A DNA stretch of 64,000 nt from Dryocola sp032000125 (GCA_032000125.1 DAMALH010000017.1:28238-92237), one strand, 5' to 3'; shown: positions 1 to 9,367, counted from the stretch's first letter. Made by a program: numbers and translations. The notes: generated from the sequence alone by a model not told the origin.

Positions 1-1301
1 TGCCGCTGGAAAGCCGGCTGCCCGGCGAACGCGAGCTGGCAACCGCGCTTGGCGTAAGCAGAACCACCGTCGCCGCAGCCTTAGGGCAACTGCGGGAAGA
101 GGGATATTTGCTCAGCCGCCACGGTTCAGGGTCCACGACCGTCCTCCCGGAAGGGGGCCTTTCCGCAACGCCTGCGCCAGGCGTTGCCCCGGTACTGGAT
201 CTTTCGACCGCTGCGCTATCCGCCGGCCCGGAAATTCATCAGGCTTATACCAGCGCACTGATAGCCTTACCCGAGCACCTTGGATCTACCGGTTACGATC
301 AGCGTGGATTACCGGAGCTTCGCGATGCGATTGCCCGGCGTTATGCAGCCCGTGGTCTACCGACTACGGCGGATCAAATCATGGTGGTAAACGGCGCGGT
401 AAGCGGTTTTAGCCTGGTGCTGCGGCTGCTGACCGGCCCCGGCGACAGAGTGGTTATCGACCATCCCACCTATCCGATGGCGTTAGCCGCGATTAAAGGT
501 GCCTCCTGCCGCCCGGTGTCAGTCAGCCTGCCGCAGCAAGGATGGGATACGGATGGCCTGGCAGCAACTATCGCCCAGACTTCTCCTCGCCTGGCTTACC
601 TGCTCCCGGACTTCCATAACCCCACCGGACGCTGCATGGACGCCGCTACCCGTGCAATGGTGGCGGAAATTGCCGCCCGGACCCGCACGGCAATCGTGGC
701 GGATGAAACCATGGCGGATTTATGGTTTGACGAGCCTCCCCCGCCGCCGCTCGCCGCTTTTGATGATGCGGACAACGTAATAACGCTTGGCTCGGCCGGA
801 AAAAGTTTCTGGGGCGGCCTGCGCCTGGGGTGGATAAGAGCCTCCTCGCGCACCATCGCCTCACTGATTCAGGTGCGAAACTCGCTTGATTTAGGTTCCC
901 CGCTTCTTGAGCAACTGGCGACGATTAGCCTGTTCAATACGGCGGATACTTTTCTGCCGCAGCGCAGGAAAATGCTGCAGAAACAAAGGGATTTTTGCTC
1001 CGCGACCCTAGGTGAACTCTTCCCGGACTGGCGAATCGCCAACGCGCCGCAGGGCGGTCTATCGTTATGGATTGAGTTACCAGAACCGCTGGCAACCATC
1101 TTTGCCGCCGGCGCCGAATCCATCGGCATTCGCATCGGTGCAGGCCCGCGTTTTGGCACAGAAGGCGCTTTTGAGCGCTATCTGCGCCTGCCCTTCACGC
1201 TGGAGCCTGCGCAAATGCGCATCGCGCTCGAACGTCTGCAGCCCGTCTGGAATAACGTGGCGCAAAACCGCGGATATGTGGAACGCGGGCTAACGGTTTA
1301 G
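1..1301 (+). CDS. MocR/PdxR-type GntR-aminotransferase transcriptional regulator, 5' truncated by window edge
   Basis: The reading frame is open from the first bases of the window, so the start lies upstream. The first ~45 visible residues are the end of a GntR winged helix (PGERELA, LGVSRTTV, EEGYL, SRHGSGS). The rest is a fold-type I aminotransferase domain of about 350 residues, with the expected PLP-lysine region SAGKSFWGGLRLGW and the upstream FHNPTGR motif. MocR proteins generally use PLP or an amino-acid adduct as effector and control nearby transport or metabolic genes. The target here is not visible, because the divergent or upstream neighbour is outside the window. The family assignment is firm; the specific function is unknown. 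Confidence 0.9.
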   Translation, partial: PLESRLPGERELATALGVSRTTVAAALGQLREEGYLLSRHGSGSTTVLPEGGLSATPAPGVAPVLDLSTAALSAGPEIHQAYTSALIALPEHLGSTGYDQRGLPELRDAIARRYAARGLPTTADQIMVVNGAVSGFSLVLRLLTGPGDRVVIDHPTYPMALAAIKGASCRPVSVSLPQQGWDTDGLAATIAQTSPRLAYLLPDFHNPTGRCMDAATRAMVAEIAARTRTAIVADETMADLWFDEPPPPPLAAFDDADNVITLGSAGKSFWGGLRLGWIRASSRTIASLIQVRNSLDLGSPLLEQLATISLFNTADTFLPQRRKMLQKQRDFCSATLGELFPDWRIANAPQGGLSLWIELPEPLATIFAAGAESIGIRIGAGPRFGTEGAFERYLRLPFTLEPAQMRIALERLQPVWNNVAQNRGYVERGLTV

Positions 1302-1557
1302 CTACAGCGGCGGTAAACGCCGCTTCACAGGACTGCTTTTCACAATCGACGTATTGCTCTGCGCGTAATTTGCAAGTTCGTCCAGGGGCGCTATAGAACA
1401 AATCACCGGCTGCATAATAAAACGGTCATCGCCGGTAATCTTGTCGCACCCTGTGCATGTCGGCGAGTTTATGATTTTGCTGGCGGCGACCGGCATCAAT
1501 ATGGGCTGGAGAGAGAAGACGGGTGAAAGCGGCAAAGGCTTTGGGCTAGCCAGAAAT

Positions 1558-1671
1558 GGGTGGGGGCCCTGCCAGCTACATCCCGGCACACACGTCACCT
1601 GCTGCGGCTGCTTCCTTCCGGATCTGACCGAGTTCACAAGTTAGTGTTGCGGGAGAACCAACAGAGCCCCC
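1558..1671 (-). ncRNA. ffs: 4.5S RNA (signal recognition particle RNA)
   Basis: Read on the minus strand, the 114 bases begin with GGGGGCTCTGTTGGTTCTCC and end in GGCAGGGCCCCCACCC. They carry the SRP domain core (GGTCAGATCCGGAAGGAAGC) with its tetraloop, and the two ends pair into the long terminal helix. Length and sequence match E. coli ffs closely, and the adjacent ybaZ on the opposite strand is the same neighbour as in E. coli. The RNA binds Ffh to form the SRP that targets inner-membrane proteins co-translationally. The 256 bases between this gene and the upstream MocR gene show no convincing gene. Confidence 0.97.
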
Positions 1672-1836
1672 ATTGAGAGCGCCAGTTACCTGACGCGCTG
1701 GCGCATTATCCATGTTGCCCCAGGCAATTGCAAGCCGCTGGCGGTCAGGTGTTGGTTTCTTGCGCAGGCGCTGTTTTTCCTGGCTCAGGACACGGCGACT
1801 GTTATGCTTAGCCATGCCGTTTTTAAGGAGCAAGCT

Positions 1837-2148
1837 ATGGAGAAACACGATTCTTTCCCGCAGCGGGTTTACCAGATTATTGCCGCTATTCCCCAGGGCC
1901 ACGTTACCACCTATGGAGATATCGCTTTGCTTGCGGGTTCGCCGCGTGCGGCGCGTCAGGTTGGCGGCGTGCTTAAGCGTTTGCCGGAAGGCAGCAAGCT
2001 ACCCTGGCACCGCGTGGTTAACCGCCACGGCGTCATCTCCCTGAAAGGGCCTGATTTACAACGTCAGCGTGAAGCGCTGCTGTCCGAGGGGATTATGGTT
2101 TCCGGGGATGGGCATATCGATATGCAGCGCTACCGCTGGAACTACTAA
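1837..2148 (+). CDS. atl: Alkyltransferase-like protein Atl/YbaZ
   Basis: A 103-residue protein equivalent to the O6-alkylguanine-DNA alkyltransferase C-terminal domain. The active-site PCHR of true alkyltransferases is replaced by PWHR (PWHRVVN near residue 62), the hallmark of ATL proteins. These bind O6-alkylguanine lesions and flip the base without repairing it, flagging the lesion for nucleotide excision repair. The start at 1837 follows a strong AAGGAG seven bases upstream; an in-frame ATG at 1804 has no comparable site. The gene ends in a terminator shared with convergent ybaY. Confidence 0.95.
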   Translation: MEKHDSFPQRVYQIIAAIPQGHVTTYGDIALLAGSPRAARQVGGVLKRLPEGSKLPWHRVVNRHGVISLKGPDLQRQREALLSEGIMVSGDGHIDMQRYRWNY

Positions 2149-2175
2149 AAAGCGCCTCCGCAGAGGCGCTAAACA
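2149..2175. terminator. Bidirectional terminator between ybaZ and ybaY
   Basis: A perfect stem AGCGCCTC/GAGGCGCT with a four-base loop at 2151-2170, flanked by A-rich and weakly T-rich sequence, sits in the 27-base gap between the two convergent stops. Confidence 0.8.
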
Positions 2176-2745
2176 TCAAAACGTGGTCGGTGCAGGAACC
2201 GCTGAAGAAGGGTTCACCTGCGTCGGCGACGTTGACGGCACGGTTGTTACCGCCCCACCGCCCGGCTGGACCGGCACCGCAGTTTGCTGGACGGGCACCA
2301 GCGTCAGATCCGCTTTCGTACCGCCCTGGTTGATAACCGGCTGCACGGTATCGGTAATAAACACCAGCTTATCGTTCACCGTGATTGCAGCGCTCAGGAT
2401 AATACGCGCGTTTGGCTGGATATCGGCCGGATTAAACGGCAGCACAAAGCTGAACGGCGCCTGTTTACCTTCGGTACGGGTTACCTTCTGCGCCAGTACC
2501 TTAGAAGGGGAGTCGGCAAGGGAAGCATCCGACAGCGTAACCGTCAGCACGGCGTCCGGCGGCAGTGCAACTTTCTGACGAATCCAGGCCGTACCGGTTA
2601 CCGATGGCTGTGCAATTACCGGCTGAGCCGTGGTTCCCGAAGTAGACGCGGCGGGCGCCGGAGTTGGAACGTCTGCAGACTTCTGCGCGCAACCCGCAAG
2701 CGTGACCGCGACGGCTAAACCACTTAACACGTGCACAAGTTTCAT
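2176..2745 (-). CDS. ybaY: YbaY family lipoprotein
   Basis: A 189-residue predicted lipoprotein with an N-terminal hydrophobic signal and lipobox LAGC near residue 18. A Thr/Pro/Ala-rich linker follows. The core is a YbaY-type beta-domain (type III secretion lipoprotein chaperone-like family), and the C-terminal tail is Pro/Val-rich and low in complexity. The start at 2745 is chosen because AAGGAG precedes it and the signal peptide follows at once. Its function in E. coli is not well defined; it is an envelope lipoprotein. It is convergent with ybaZ and divergent from tesB, as in E. coli. Confidence 0.92.
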   Translation of the reverse strand: MKLVHVLSGLAVAVTLAGCAQKSADVPTPAPAASTSGTTAQPVIAQPSVTGTAWIRQKVALPPDAVLTVTLSDASLADSPSKVLAQKVTRTEGKQAPFSFVLPFNPADIQPNARIILSAAITVNDKLVFITDTVQPVINQGGTKADLTLVPVQQTAVPVQPGGGAVTTVPSTSPTQVNPSSAVPAPTTF

Positions 2746-2961
2746 TGATTTGTTCTCCTTATTATCAATGCACCAGTGGGCGCTGTGTCCCACAAGTAAT
2801 GAGTGGTTAAAACAGGTTTACCACGCTAAGTGTGGCACATGTCACTGAATTTTGCCTGGAACGCCCTTTCTTATCAGGTCGGGCCAGTACTCGATTGATG
2901 TTGATAGCATGTTATAATCAGGCGACTAACGCGCGGGTTATCTATTTATTGAGGATGTTCT

Positions 2962-3822
2962 ATGAGTCAGGCGCTCAGCAATTTATTGGCTTTGCTCAAT
3001 CTGGAAAAGATTGAAGAAGGCTTGTTTCGGGGCCAGAGCGAAGATTTAGGTTTACGCCAGGTATTCGGTGGCCAGGTCGTGGGTCAGGCGCTTTATGCTG
3101 CTAAAGAAACCGTGCCGGCGGAGCGTCTGGTCCACTCCTTCCACAGCTATTTCCTGCGCCCCGGCGACAGCCTGAAACCCATCGTTTATGACGTTGAAAC
3201 GCTGCGCGACGGCAAAAGCTTTAGCGCCCGCCGCGTCGCTGCCGTACAAAATGGCAAGCCAATTTTCTATATGACCGCCTCATTCCAGGCGCCGGAGCCG
3301 GGCTTTGAGCATCAAAAAACCATGCCGCAGGCTCCTTCGCCTGAAGGGCTGATGTCAGAAACGGATATTGCCCGCTCTGTCGAAAAGTTTCTCCCGCCGC
3401 AGGTGAGAGAAAAGTTCCTTTGTGAAAAACCGCTGGAGATTCGTCCGGTAGAGTTTCATAACCCGCTAAAAGGGCATCAGGCGGAGCCTGCCCGCCAGAC
3501 GTGGCTGCGCGCCAACGGCAAAATGCCGGACGACCTGCGGGTGCATCAATATCTGCTGGGCTACGCCTCAGATTTTAATTTTCTGCCAACCGCCCTCCAG
3601 CCGCACGGCATCGGTTTTCTGGAGCCGGGCATACAGATAGCGACTATCGACCATTCCATGTGGTTCCACCGCCCGTTCGACATGAACGAATGGCTGCTTT
3701 ACAGCGTTGAAAGTACATCGGCATCAAGCGCGCGTGGCTTTGTACGCGGTGAGTTTTATAACCAGGACGGCCTGCTGGTTGCGTCGACGGTGCAGGAAGG
3801 GGTAATGCGTAAGCGGAGCTAA
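2962..3822 (+). CDS. tesB: Acyl-CoA thioesterase II
   Basis: This 286-residue protein matches the double-hotdog TesB family over its full length. It begins MSQALSNLLALLN and carries the conserved QVFGGQVVGQAL and the C-terminal hotdog segments TIDHSMWFHR and RGFVRGEFY, which hold the Asp/Thr/Gln active-site network. It hydrolyses medium- to long-chain acyl-CoAs to free fatty acid and CoA in the cytoplasm. The gene is convergent with amtB across a double hairpin. The ATG follows GAGGATG at normal spacing. Confidence 0.97.
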   Translation: MSQALSNLLALLNLEKIEEGLFRGQSEDLGLRQVFGGQVVGQALYAAKETVPAERLVHSFHSYFLRPGDSLKPIVYDVETLRDGKSFSARRVAAVQNGKPIFYMTASFQAPEPGFEHQKTMPQAPSPEGLMSETDIARSVEKFLPPQVREKFLCEKPLEIRPVEFHNPLKGHQAEPARQTWLRANGKMPDDLRVHQYLLGYASDFNFLPTALQPHGIGFLEPGIQIATIDHSMWFHRPFDMNEWLLYSVESTSASSARGFVRGEFYNQDGLLVASTVQEGVMRKRS

Positions 3823-3828
3823 GCAATC

Positions 3829-3896
3829 ACCACCTCTCCAGGAGGTGGTTTAGGGGTGACAATAACATCCTCTCTCTGACCGGGAGAGGATGTTTT
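3829..3896. terminator. Tandem hairpins between convergent tesB and amtB
   Basis: Two independent stem-loops fill the gap: ACCACCTC/GAGGTGGT at 3829-3849 and AACATCCTCTC/GAGAGGATGTT at 3864-3894 followed by TTTT. They differ in sequence, so they look like separate terminators for the two converging genes rather than a duplication. Confidence 0.8.
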
Positions 3897-3898
3897 AA

Positions 3899-5185
3899 CT
3901 ATGCGTTGTAAGCGTTCTCGCCGTGGCTGTTCACATCCAGCCCTTCGCGCTCCTGCTCTTCTGGAACGCGCAGGCCAACGGTCAGGTCAGCGATTTTAAA
4001 GCCGATAAAGGCCACCACGGCGGACCACAGAATAGTCACGCCAATGCTCTCCAACTGCACCAAAACCTGATGGCCCATGGTTACGCCTTCTGCGTAGCCA
4101 ACGCCGCCCAGCGAAGCTGCGGCAAAGATGCCGGTCATAATGCAGCCAACGATGCCGCAAACGCCGTGCACGCCGAACACATCGCAAGGGTCGTCAACGC
4201 GCAGCCATTTTTTCAGCAGCGTCACGCCCCACAACCCCGCAAGCCCTGCGGCGATACCGATAATAAGCGCGCCGCCAACGCCAACATAGCCACAGGCCGG
4301 AGTGATGCCGACCAGCCCCGCAATTGCCCCGGAACAGGCGCCCAGCAGCGAGGGCTTACCGCGCAGCGTCCACTCGCCAAAAATCCAGCCCAGCACCGCA
4401 GCCGCCGTTGCGACAACCGTATTCACGAAGGCCAGAGCGGCGATTTCGTTAGCGGAGCTTGCAGAACCGGCATTAAAGCCAAACCAGCCAAAGTAGAGGA
4501 TGGCGGTGCCCATAAAGACCATCGGCAGATTATGGGGTTTGAATGCTTCTTTACCGTAGCCCACTCGTTTGCCAACCAGATAAGCCCCCACCAGGCCCGC
4601 GACAGCGGCGTTAATATGCACAACCGTACCGCCTGCGAAGTCCATCGCGCCGTGCGTCCCCAGCAGCCCGCCGCCCCAGACCATATGCGCAATCGGCACG
4701 TAGGAAAGCGTCAGCCAGACCAGCACGAAAATCAGCACGGCGGAAAATTTAATACGTTCGGCCAGCGCCCCGACAATCAGCCCTACGGTGATGCAGGCGA
4801 AAGAGCCCTGGAACGCGACGTGAATATACTGATAAAAAGATCCCATCAGCGCGGTTAGCTGAATATTTTTGAGCATTACCCAGTCGAAGTTGCCAAAGAA
4901 GCTGCCGCCCGTACCAAAAGCCAGCGTATAGCCGTAAACCACCCACAGTACGCAAACCAGCGCGAAGGTTACCGAAACCTGCGTCAGCATTGAAAGCACG
5001 TTTTTGGAGCGAATCAGACCGCCGTAGAACAGCGCAAGCCCAGGAATGGTCATAAACAGCACCAGCGCGGTGCAAATCATCATAAAGGCATTATCTGCCT
5101 TATCGGCTACGGCCGGAGCGGCCTGTGCCAGCGATGGCGCAAGCGCCAGGGCCACAACGCCTGATACGGAGGCTAATTTCTTCAT
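3899..5185 (-). CDS. amtB: Ammonium channel AmtB
   Basis: A 428-residue, 11-helix membrane protein with a signal peptide ending around AQA|AP. Characteristic segments are FYGGLIRSKN, HVAFQGSFA, WGGGLLGTHGAMDFAGG and the twin pore histidine regions (GGTVVHINA, FGVHGVCG). The trimer conducts ammonia across the inner membrane and is plugged by GlnK when nitrogen is plentiful. The start at 5185 matches the E. coli length exactly (428 aa); a GTG in frame at 5203 is less likely. It lies 30 bases downstream of glnK in one operon driven by the sigma-54 promoter upstream of glnK. Confidence 0.97.
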   Translation of the reverse strand: MKKLASVSGVVALALAPSLAQAAPAVADKADNAFMMICTALVLFMTIPGLALFYGGLIRSKNVLSMLTQVSVTFALVCVLWVVYGYTLAFGTGGSFFGNFDWVMLKNIQLTALMGSFYQYIHVAFQGSFACITVGLIVGALAERIKFSAVLIFVLVWLTLSYVPIAHMVWGGGLLGTHGAMDFAGGTVVHINAAVAGLVGAYLVGKRVGYGKEAFKPHNLPMVFMGTAILYFGWFGFNAGSASSANEIAALAFVNTVVATAAAVLGWIFGEWTLRGKPSLLGACSGAIAGLVGITPACGYVGVGGALIIGIAAGLAGLWGVTLLKKWLRVDDPCDVFGVHGVCGIVGCIMTGIFAAASLGGVGYAEGVTMGHQVLVQLESIGVTILWSAVVAFIGFKIADLTVGLRVPEEQEREGLDVNSHGENAYNA

Positions 5186-5215
5186 TTTTTCTGTCCCTTT
5201 CACGATTGGGGAGGC

Positions 5216-5554
5216 TTACAGTGCAGCTTCGTCGGCTTCGCCGGTACGAATACGAATGACACGTTGCAGTTCGGCAACGAAAATTTTGCCGTCACCAATT
5301 TTGCCGGTGTAGGCCGCTTTGCTGATGACATCAATCACCTCATCAAGCTGGTCGGCGGCAATGGCGATGTCGATTTTCACTTTTGGCAGAAAATTGACGC
5401 TGTATTCCGCCCCGCGGTACAACTCTGCATGACCTTTCTGACGGCCAAAGCCTTTTACTTCAGTCACGGTCAGCCCTTGAATGCCGATAGAAGACAGCGC
5501 TTCACGAACGTCTTCAAGCTTGAACGGTTTGATTACCACGGTAACCAGCTTCAT
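5216..5554 (-). CDS. glnK: PII nitrogen signal-transduction protein GlnK
   Basis: A 112-residue PII protein. The T-loop GFGRQKGHAELYRGAEY contains the uridylylated tyrosine (Tyr51). The ATP-binding B-loop (TGKIGDGKIF) and C-loop (VIRIRTGE) are present. GlnK senses ATP/ADP, 2-oxoglutarate and uridylylation state; the unmodified trimer blocks AmtB. It is the first gene of glnK-amtB, and upstream sequence shows a canonical -24/-12 promoter with an NtrC site. Confidence 0.98.
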   Translation of the reverse strand: MKLVTVVIKPFKLEDVREALSSIGIQGLTVTEVKGFGRQKGHAELYRGAEYSVNFLPKVKIDIAIAADQLDEVIDVISKAAYTGKIGDGKIFVAELQRVIRIRTGEADEAAL

Positions 5555-5609
5555 AGATTCCCCTCCGGTAAGACAATGGGTAAGTGCACAGCTTCACGGT
5601 TGAGATAAA

Positions 5610-5624
5610 GCAAGGCGCGTGCCA
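5610..5624 (-). promoter_or_regulatory. Sigma-54 promoter of glnK-amtB
   Basis: On the minus strand TGGCAC (5624-5619) and TTGC (5613-5610) reproduce the sigma-54 -24/-12 elements, with GG and GC separated by exactly ten bases. The element lies 56 bases upstream of the glnK start codon, as expected for a nitrogen-regulated RpoN promoter. Confidence 0.93.
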
Positions 5625-5730
5625 GAAGTGAAAACAGCGCTTTTTACGGCGTCTTAATCAGCGGTATCGGGAGATTTATCAGCAAGGGAAAACGGCGGCG
5701 GCAATTCAGATTGTTCCTGGAAAGAAAAAA

Positions 5731-5747
5731 CGCACTATGCTGGTGCA
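5731..5747 (-). promoter_or_regulatory. Putative NtrC binding site upstream of glnK
   Basis: The 17-base imperfect palindrome TGCACCAGCATAGTGCG (minus strand) matches the NtrC dyad TGCACCA-N-TGGTGCA well. It lies about 110 bases upstream of the sigma-54 promoter, the usual enhancer distance. A second run of GTGC/GCAC half-sites (5748-5770) may be a weaker site. Confidence 0.75.
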
Positions 5748-5820
5748 CGGTGCGTTTCAATATTGCACCAACGACGACCTGCACGGGCGTTGGGCAAACT
5801 TACTGCCTGAAACTGGTGCA

Positions 5821-7599
5821 TCAGGCGATTAGCGATTCCTCGCGCGTGGCGGCGGCCAGCTCTTCACCGGCCAGTTGCAGTTGATACATGTGCCAGTAGC
5901 GCCCTTCGGAGGCCAGCAGCTCGGCGTGCGTGCCCCGCTCAACCGCCTGGCCGCGATGCAGTACCAGAATGGTGTCGGCGTCGGTAATCGTCGACAGGCG
6001 GTGGGCGATCGCCACAAGCGTGGTATGTTGGCGAATGGCCGCCAGCGCCTGCTGAATAGCCTGCTCGGTGCCGGAGTCGATATTCGCCGTTGCCTCATCC
6101 AGGATAAGAATTTGCGGCGCATCAACCAGCACGCGCGCCAGCGCCAGAAGCTGCTTTTGCCCGACGGACAAATTATTGCCCTGTTCGCCCAGGCGGGTGT
6201 GAATGCCGTCCGCCATGGCGCGAGCTAGATCCGCCAGCTGCACCGTTTCCAGCGCCTGCCATACGGCTTCTTCGCTGATGTCGCGCCCCAGGGTAACGTT
6301 GGCAAAGAACGAGTCCGCCAGCACTACCGGGTCCTGTTGCACCATCGCAACGCCCCGGCGCAGGGTATCGTGGCTGAGCGTATTCAGCGGGCGGCCATCA
6401 AGCCGAATTTCGCCGCTGGTAAGCGGGTAATAGCCCATCAGCAGGTTGGCCAGCGTGCTTTTGCCGCTGCCCGTATGTCCCACCAGCGCCACAAAGCTGC
6501 GCGACGGTACTTGCAGATTAATGTCCTGCAGCACCAGGCGGTCGCCACGATAGGCAAAAGAGACGTTATCCACGGCAATATTGCCGCTTGCCAGCGGACG
6601 AGCGTCGCTGCCGTAATCCTGGCGCTTGCCGTCCATCAGCTCAAAGACTCGCTCCCCGGCAACGACCGCCTGTTGCAGCATCGACTGCTGAGTGGTCAGT
6701 TCGATAAGCGGTTCGTTAAGGCGGCCAAGGTAGTTGATAAAGGCGTACAGCACGCCCACTTCAATGGTGCCTACCGAGGTGAAACCGAACAGCATCAGTA
6801 AGCCACAAAGCACCAGCGCCGAGAACAGGCTGAGCAATGGCCGCAGCAGAAAACCGTCCAGCCGCAGGGTTTGCATACGCGCCAGATAGTGCGAACGGCT
6901 CGCCGCCCCCATACGTTCGCCAAATCGCGCCTGCTGGCGGAACTGCTGGATGACGCTCATGCCGTTAATAACTTCGTTGAAACCATCGTTAATGTCCGCC
7001 AGATAGCCACGCACCCGACGCACGATCGGCGTGCTGTAGCGCTGGTAAATCACCATCACAATCAGCACGGCCGGGAATATAGTGACGGCGACCAGCGCCA
7101 TACGCCAGTCGAGGCTGAACATCGCTACCAGCATCGCGCCAATTAACGCCGCGCTGCGCAGAACGGTGGCAACGACGGTGACGTAAAGATCGCGTATCAC
7201 TTCCGTGTCGTTAGTAACACGGGAAATAAGCTGCCCCACCGGCTGCGTATCAAACGCGCTTAACGGCTGGCGAAGCGCAGCATCCATGACATCGGTACGC
7301 AGTTTTTGCACCACGCCTACGGCCGCCTGGTTGAACAGCAACGCCTGCCAGTAATGCAGCCCCGCGGCCGTCACGGAAAGCAGCAGATAGGCCGTGGCAA
7401 GCCCGGCCACCAGCGCAACCGGCAAGCGATGTTGCGACACCATGTTATCGATGAAATAGCTCACCAGAATCGGGCCGGTAACTTCCGCTGCTGCCGCAAT
7501 CCACAGCATCACCACGGCGCCCGCCAGCGGTTTGCGCCACGGCGACCCGTAGGCCAGCAGGCGTTTTATGGTCGGCCACTGCCTGTTTAACTTACGCAT
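5821..7599 (-). CDS. mdlB: ABC transporter MdlB (multidrug-like half transporter)
   Basis: A 592-residue half-ABC exporter: a six-helix transmembrane domain (residues ~1-310) followed by a nucleotide-binding domain with Walker A GHTGSGKST, signature LSVGQKQLL, Walker B ILILDEATAN and the H-loop IAHRLST. The start at 7599 follows GGAGGAAG and gives the E. coli length. It overlaps the end of mdlA by eight bases, indicating translational coupling and a heterodimeric MdlA-MdlB exporter. The physiological substrate is not established. Confidence 0.96.
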   Translation of the reverse strand: MRKLNRQWPTIKRLLAYGSPWRKPLAGAVVMLWIAAAAEVTGPILVSYFIDNMVSQHRLPVALVAGLATAYLLLSVTAAGLHYWQALLFNQAAVGVVQKLRTDVMDAALRQPLSAFDTQPVGQLISRVTNDTEVIRDLYVTVVATVLRSAALIGAMLVAMFSLDWRMALVAVTIFPAVLIVMVIYQRYSTPIVRRVRGYLADINDGFNEVINGMSVIQQFRQQARFGERMGAASRSHYLARMQTLRLDGFLLRPLLSLFSALVLCGLLMLFGFTSVGTIEVGVLYAFINYLGRLNEPLIELTTQQSMLQQAVVAGERVFELMDGKRQDYGSDARPLASGNIAVDNVSFAYRGDRLVLQDINLQVPSRSFVALVGHTGSGKSTLANLLMGYYPLTSGEIRLDGRPLNTLSHDTLRRGVAMVQQDPVVLADSFFANVTLGRDISEEAVWQALETVQLADLARAMADGIHTRLGEQGNNLSVGQKQLLALARVLVDAPQILILDEATANIDSGTEQAIQQALAAIRQHTTLVAIAHRLSTITDADTILVLHRGQAVERGTHAELLASEGRYWHMYQLQLAGEELAAATREESLIA

Positions 7600-9367
7600 T
7601 GGCTTCCTCCGTATCGACCGCATCCGGCGCATCGTCCAGCGCAGCTTCCAGCTGCTGGTAGCGGTACATGTCGCGATACCATCCGGGTTGTGAAGCCAGC
7701 GCTTCGTGGTTACCACGCTGGGCCACGCGGCCGTGCTGCATGACCAGAATCTCGCTCGCTTCGGTCAGGGCCGACAGGCGGTGCGCGCTGATAATCACCG
7801 TGCGGTTCTCGCCCCACTGACGCAGGTTATGGAGAATTTGATGCTCGGTGCGTCCGTCCACCGCCGAAAGCGCATCGTCAAGAATAAGGATTTCAGCATC
7901 CAGCAGGAGCGCGCGGGCAATAGAAATACGCTGCTTCTGCCCGCCGGAAAGCATTACTCCGCGCTCGCCCACTTCCGTTTCGTAGCCCTGAGGCAGGCGC
8001 AGAATATCGTCATGCACGCTTGCAAGGCGTGCGACATGTTCTATTTCCTGCTGCGTGGCGTCCGGTTTACCCAGCGCGATATTGCTCGCCACGGTGTCGG
8101 AGAATAAAAACGGCGTCTGGTTTACTACCGCCAGGCGGCTGCGCCAGGCGTCCAGCCGCATCTGCGCCAGCGGGATATCGTGGAAGCGGATATCGCCCTG
8201 GTCGATATCAAAATGGCGCTGAAGCAGGGATAAAATGGTGCTTTTCCCCGTGCCGGTAGGGCCGCATAACCCAAGCATGCCGCCGGGCTTAAGCGTGAAC
8301 GTCACGTTCTCAAGCGTTGGCTGCCTGACTTGCGGATAGTGAAATGCCCGAATATTCGCCTGCACGGTGCCGCGCCCTTCCGGCGCGTCTTTCTCGCCAT
8401 CGGTTACCGAGGGCGCTTCCTCCAGCATGCTGCGAATACGGCTATAGGCGGCGCTGCCGCGCTCGACGATATTAAACATCCACGCCAGCGCCAGCATCGG
8501 CCAAATCATCAGGCCCAGGTACATGACGAAGCTTGTCAGCTGACCGAGCGTTAACGTGCCCTGTATCACCATCCAGCTCCCGCCGCCTACCGCCAGCAGG
8601 TTCGCCGTGCCGATGGCGATATAAATAGTTGGGTCGAAACGGGCATCCACGCGCGCCACGCGCATGTTTTTCGCCCCGGCGTCCTGCGCTTCGGCAGCAA
8701 ACAGCGCAGACTGACGATCCTCCAGGCCAAAAGCTTTGATCATACGGATGCTGGTCAGGCTCTCCTGAGTACGATCGTTAAGGGTTGAAAACGCGGCCTG
8801 CGCGAGCTTAAAGCGCTGATGCAGCCGATCGCCGTAACGTTTGATAACCAGCGCCATTACCGGCATAGGAAGAAGCGCCAGCAGCGTCAGTTCCCAGCTA
8901 ATTTGGGTCGACATGACAATCAGCACCGCGCAGCCCATTACCAGCGAGTCCACCAGCGTCAGCACGCCTTCGCCTGCGGCAAATACCACGCGGTCCACGT
9001 CGTTGGTGGCTCGCGCCATTAAGTCACCGGTACGATGGCGAAGATAGAATTCGGGATGATGGCGGCTTAGCTGACGGTAGTAGTCTTCGCGCAATTCGAC
9101 CGCAAGCTGGTAAGAGGCGCCAAACAGCAACACGCGCCATACGTAGCGCAGCGCATAGACCACAACGGCGATGACAACCATCACGCCAAGCCACATCAGC
9201 ACCTGTTGCCCTGACAGGCGATGTTCAGTGACGCCGTCCACAATTACGCCCACCACCTTTGGCGGTACGAGTTGTAAAATAGCGATGATGATAAGCAAAG
9301 CCACCGCCCCGAGATAGCGGCGCCATTCTCGGGTGAAGTACCAGCTTAATTGAGCAAATAATCGCAC
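7592..9367 (-). CDS. mdlA: ABC transporter MdlA (multidrug-like half transporter)
   Basis: A 591-residue half-ABC exporter with an N-terminal transmembrane domain and a C-terminal ATPase with Walker A GPTGTGKST, signature LSGGQKQRI, Walker B ILILDDALSA and switch ISAHRLS. The Walker B segment ends DD, whereas the MdlB partner has DE. In heterodimeric exporters this asymmetry marks a degenerate catalytic site. The start is GTG at 9367, as in E. coli. It is transcribed just downstream of decR and is coupled to mdlB. Confidence 0.96.
   Translation of the reverse strand: MRLFAQLSWYFTREWRRYLGAVALLIIIAILQLVPPKVVGVIVDGVTEHRLSGQQVLMWLGVMVVIAVVVYALRYVWRVLLFGASYQLAVELREDYYRQLSRHHPEFYLRHRTGDLMARATNDVDRVVFAAGEGVLTLVDSLVMGCAVLIVMSTQISWELTLLALLPMPVMALVIKRYGDRLHQRFKLAQAAFSTLNDRTQESLTSIRMIKAFGLEDRQSALFAAEAQDAGAKNMRVARVDARFDPTIYIAIGTANLLAVGGGSWMVIQGTLTLGQLTSFVMYLGLMIWPMLALAWMFNIVERGSAAYSRIRSMLEEAPSVTDGEKDAPEGRGTVQANIRAFHYPQVRQPTLENVTFTLKPGGMLGLCGPTGTGKSTILSLLQRHFDIDQGDIRFHDIPLAQMRLDAWRSRLAVVNQTPFLFSDTVASNIALGKPDATQQEIEHVARLASVHDDILRLPQGYETEVGERGVMLSGGQKQRISIARALLLDAEILILDDALSAVDGRTEHQILHNLRQWGENRTVIISAHRLSALTEASEILVMQHGRVAQRGNHEALASQPGWYRDMYRYQQLEAALDDAPDAVDTEEANA

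Noticed and set aside
1302..1644. Open frames on both strands (minus 1302-1637, plus 1441-1644)
   Set aside because: Both run through the 4.5S RNA gene, show no recognisable domain or good start site, and are explained by the high GC content.
3829..3896. Two hairpins after tesB as a fourth terminator-duplicating element
   Set aside because: The two stems are unrelated in sequence and no intervening element is present; two independent terminators for convergent genes explain them.
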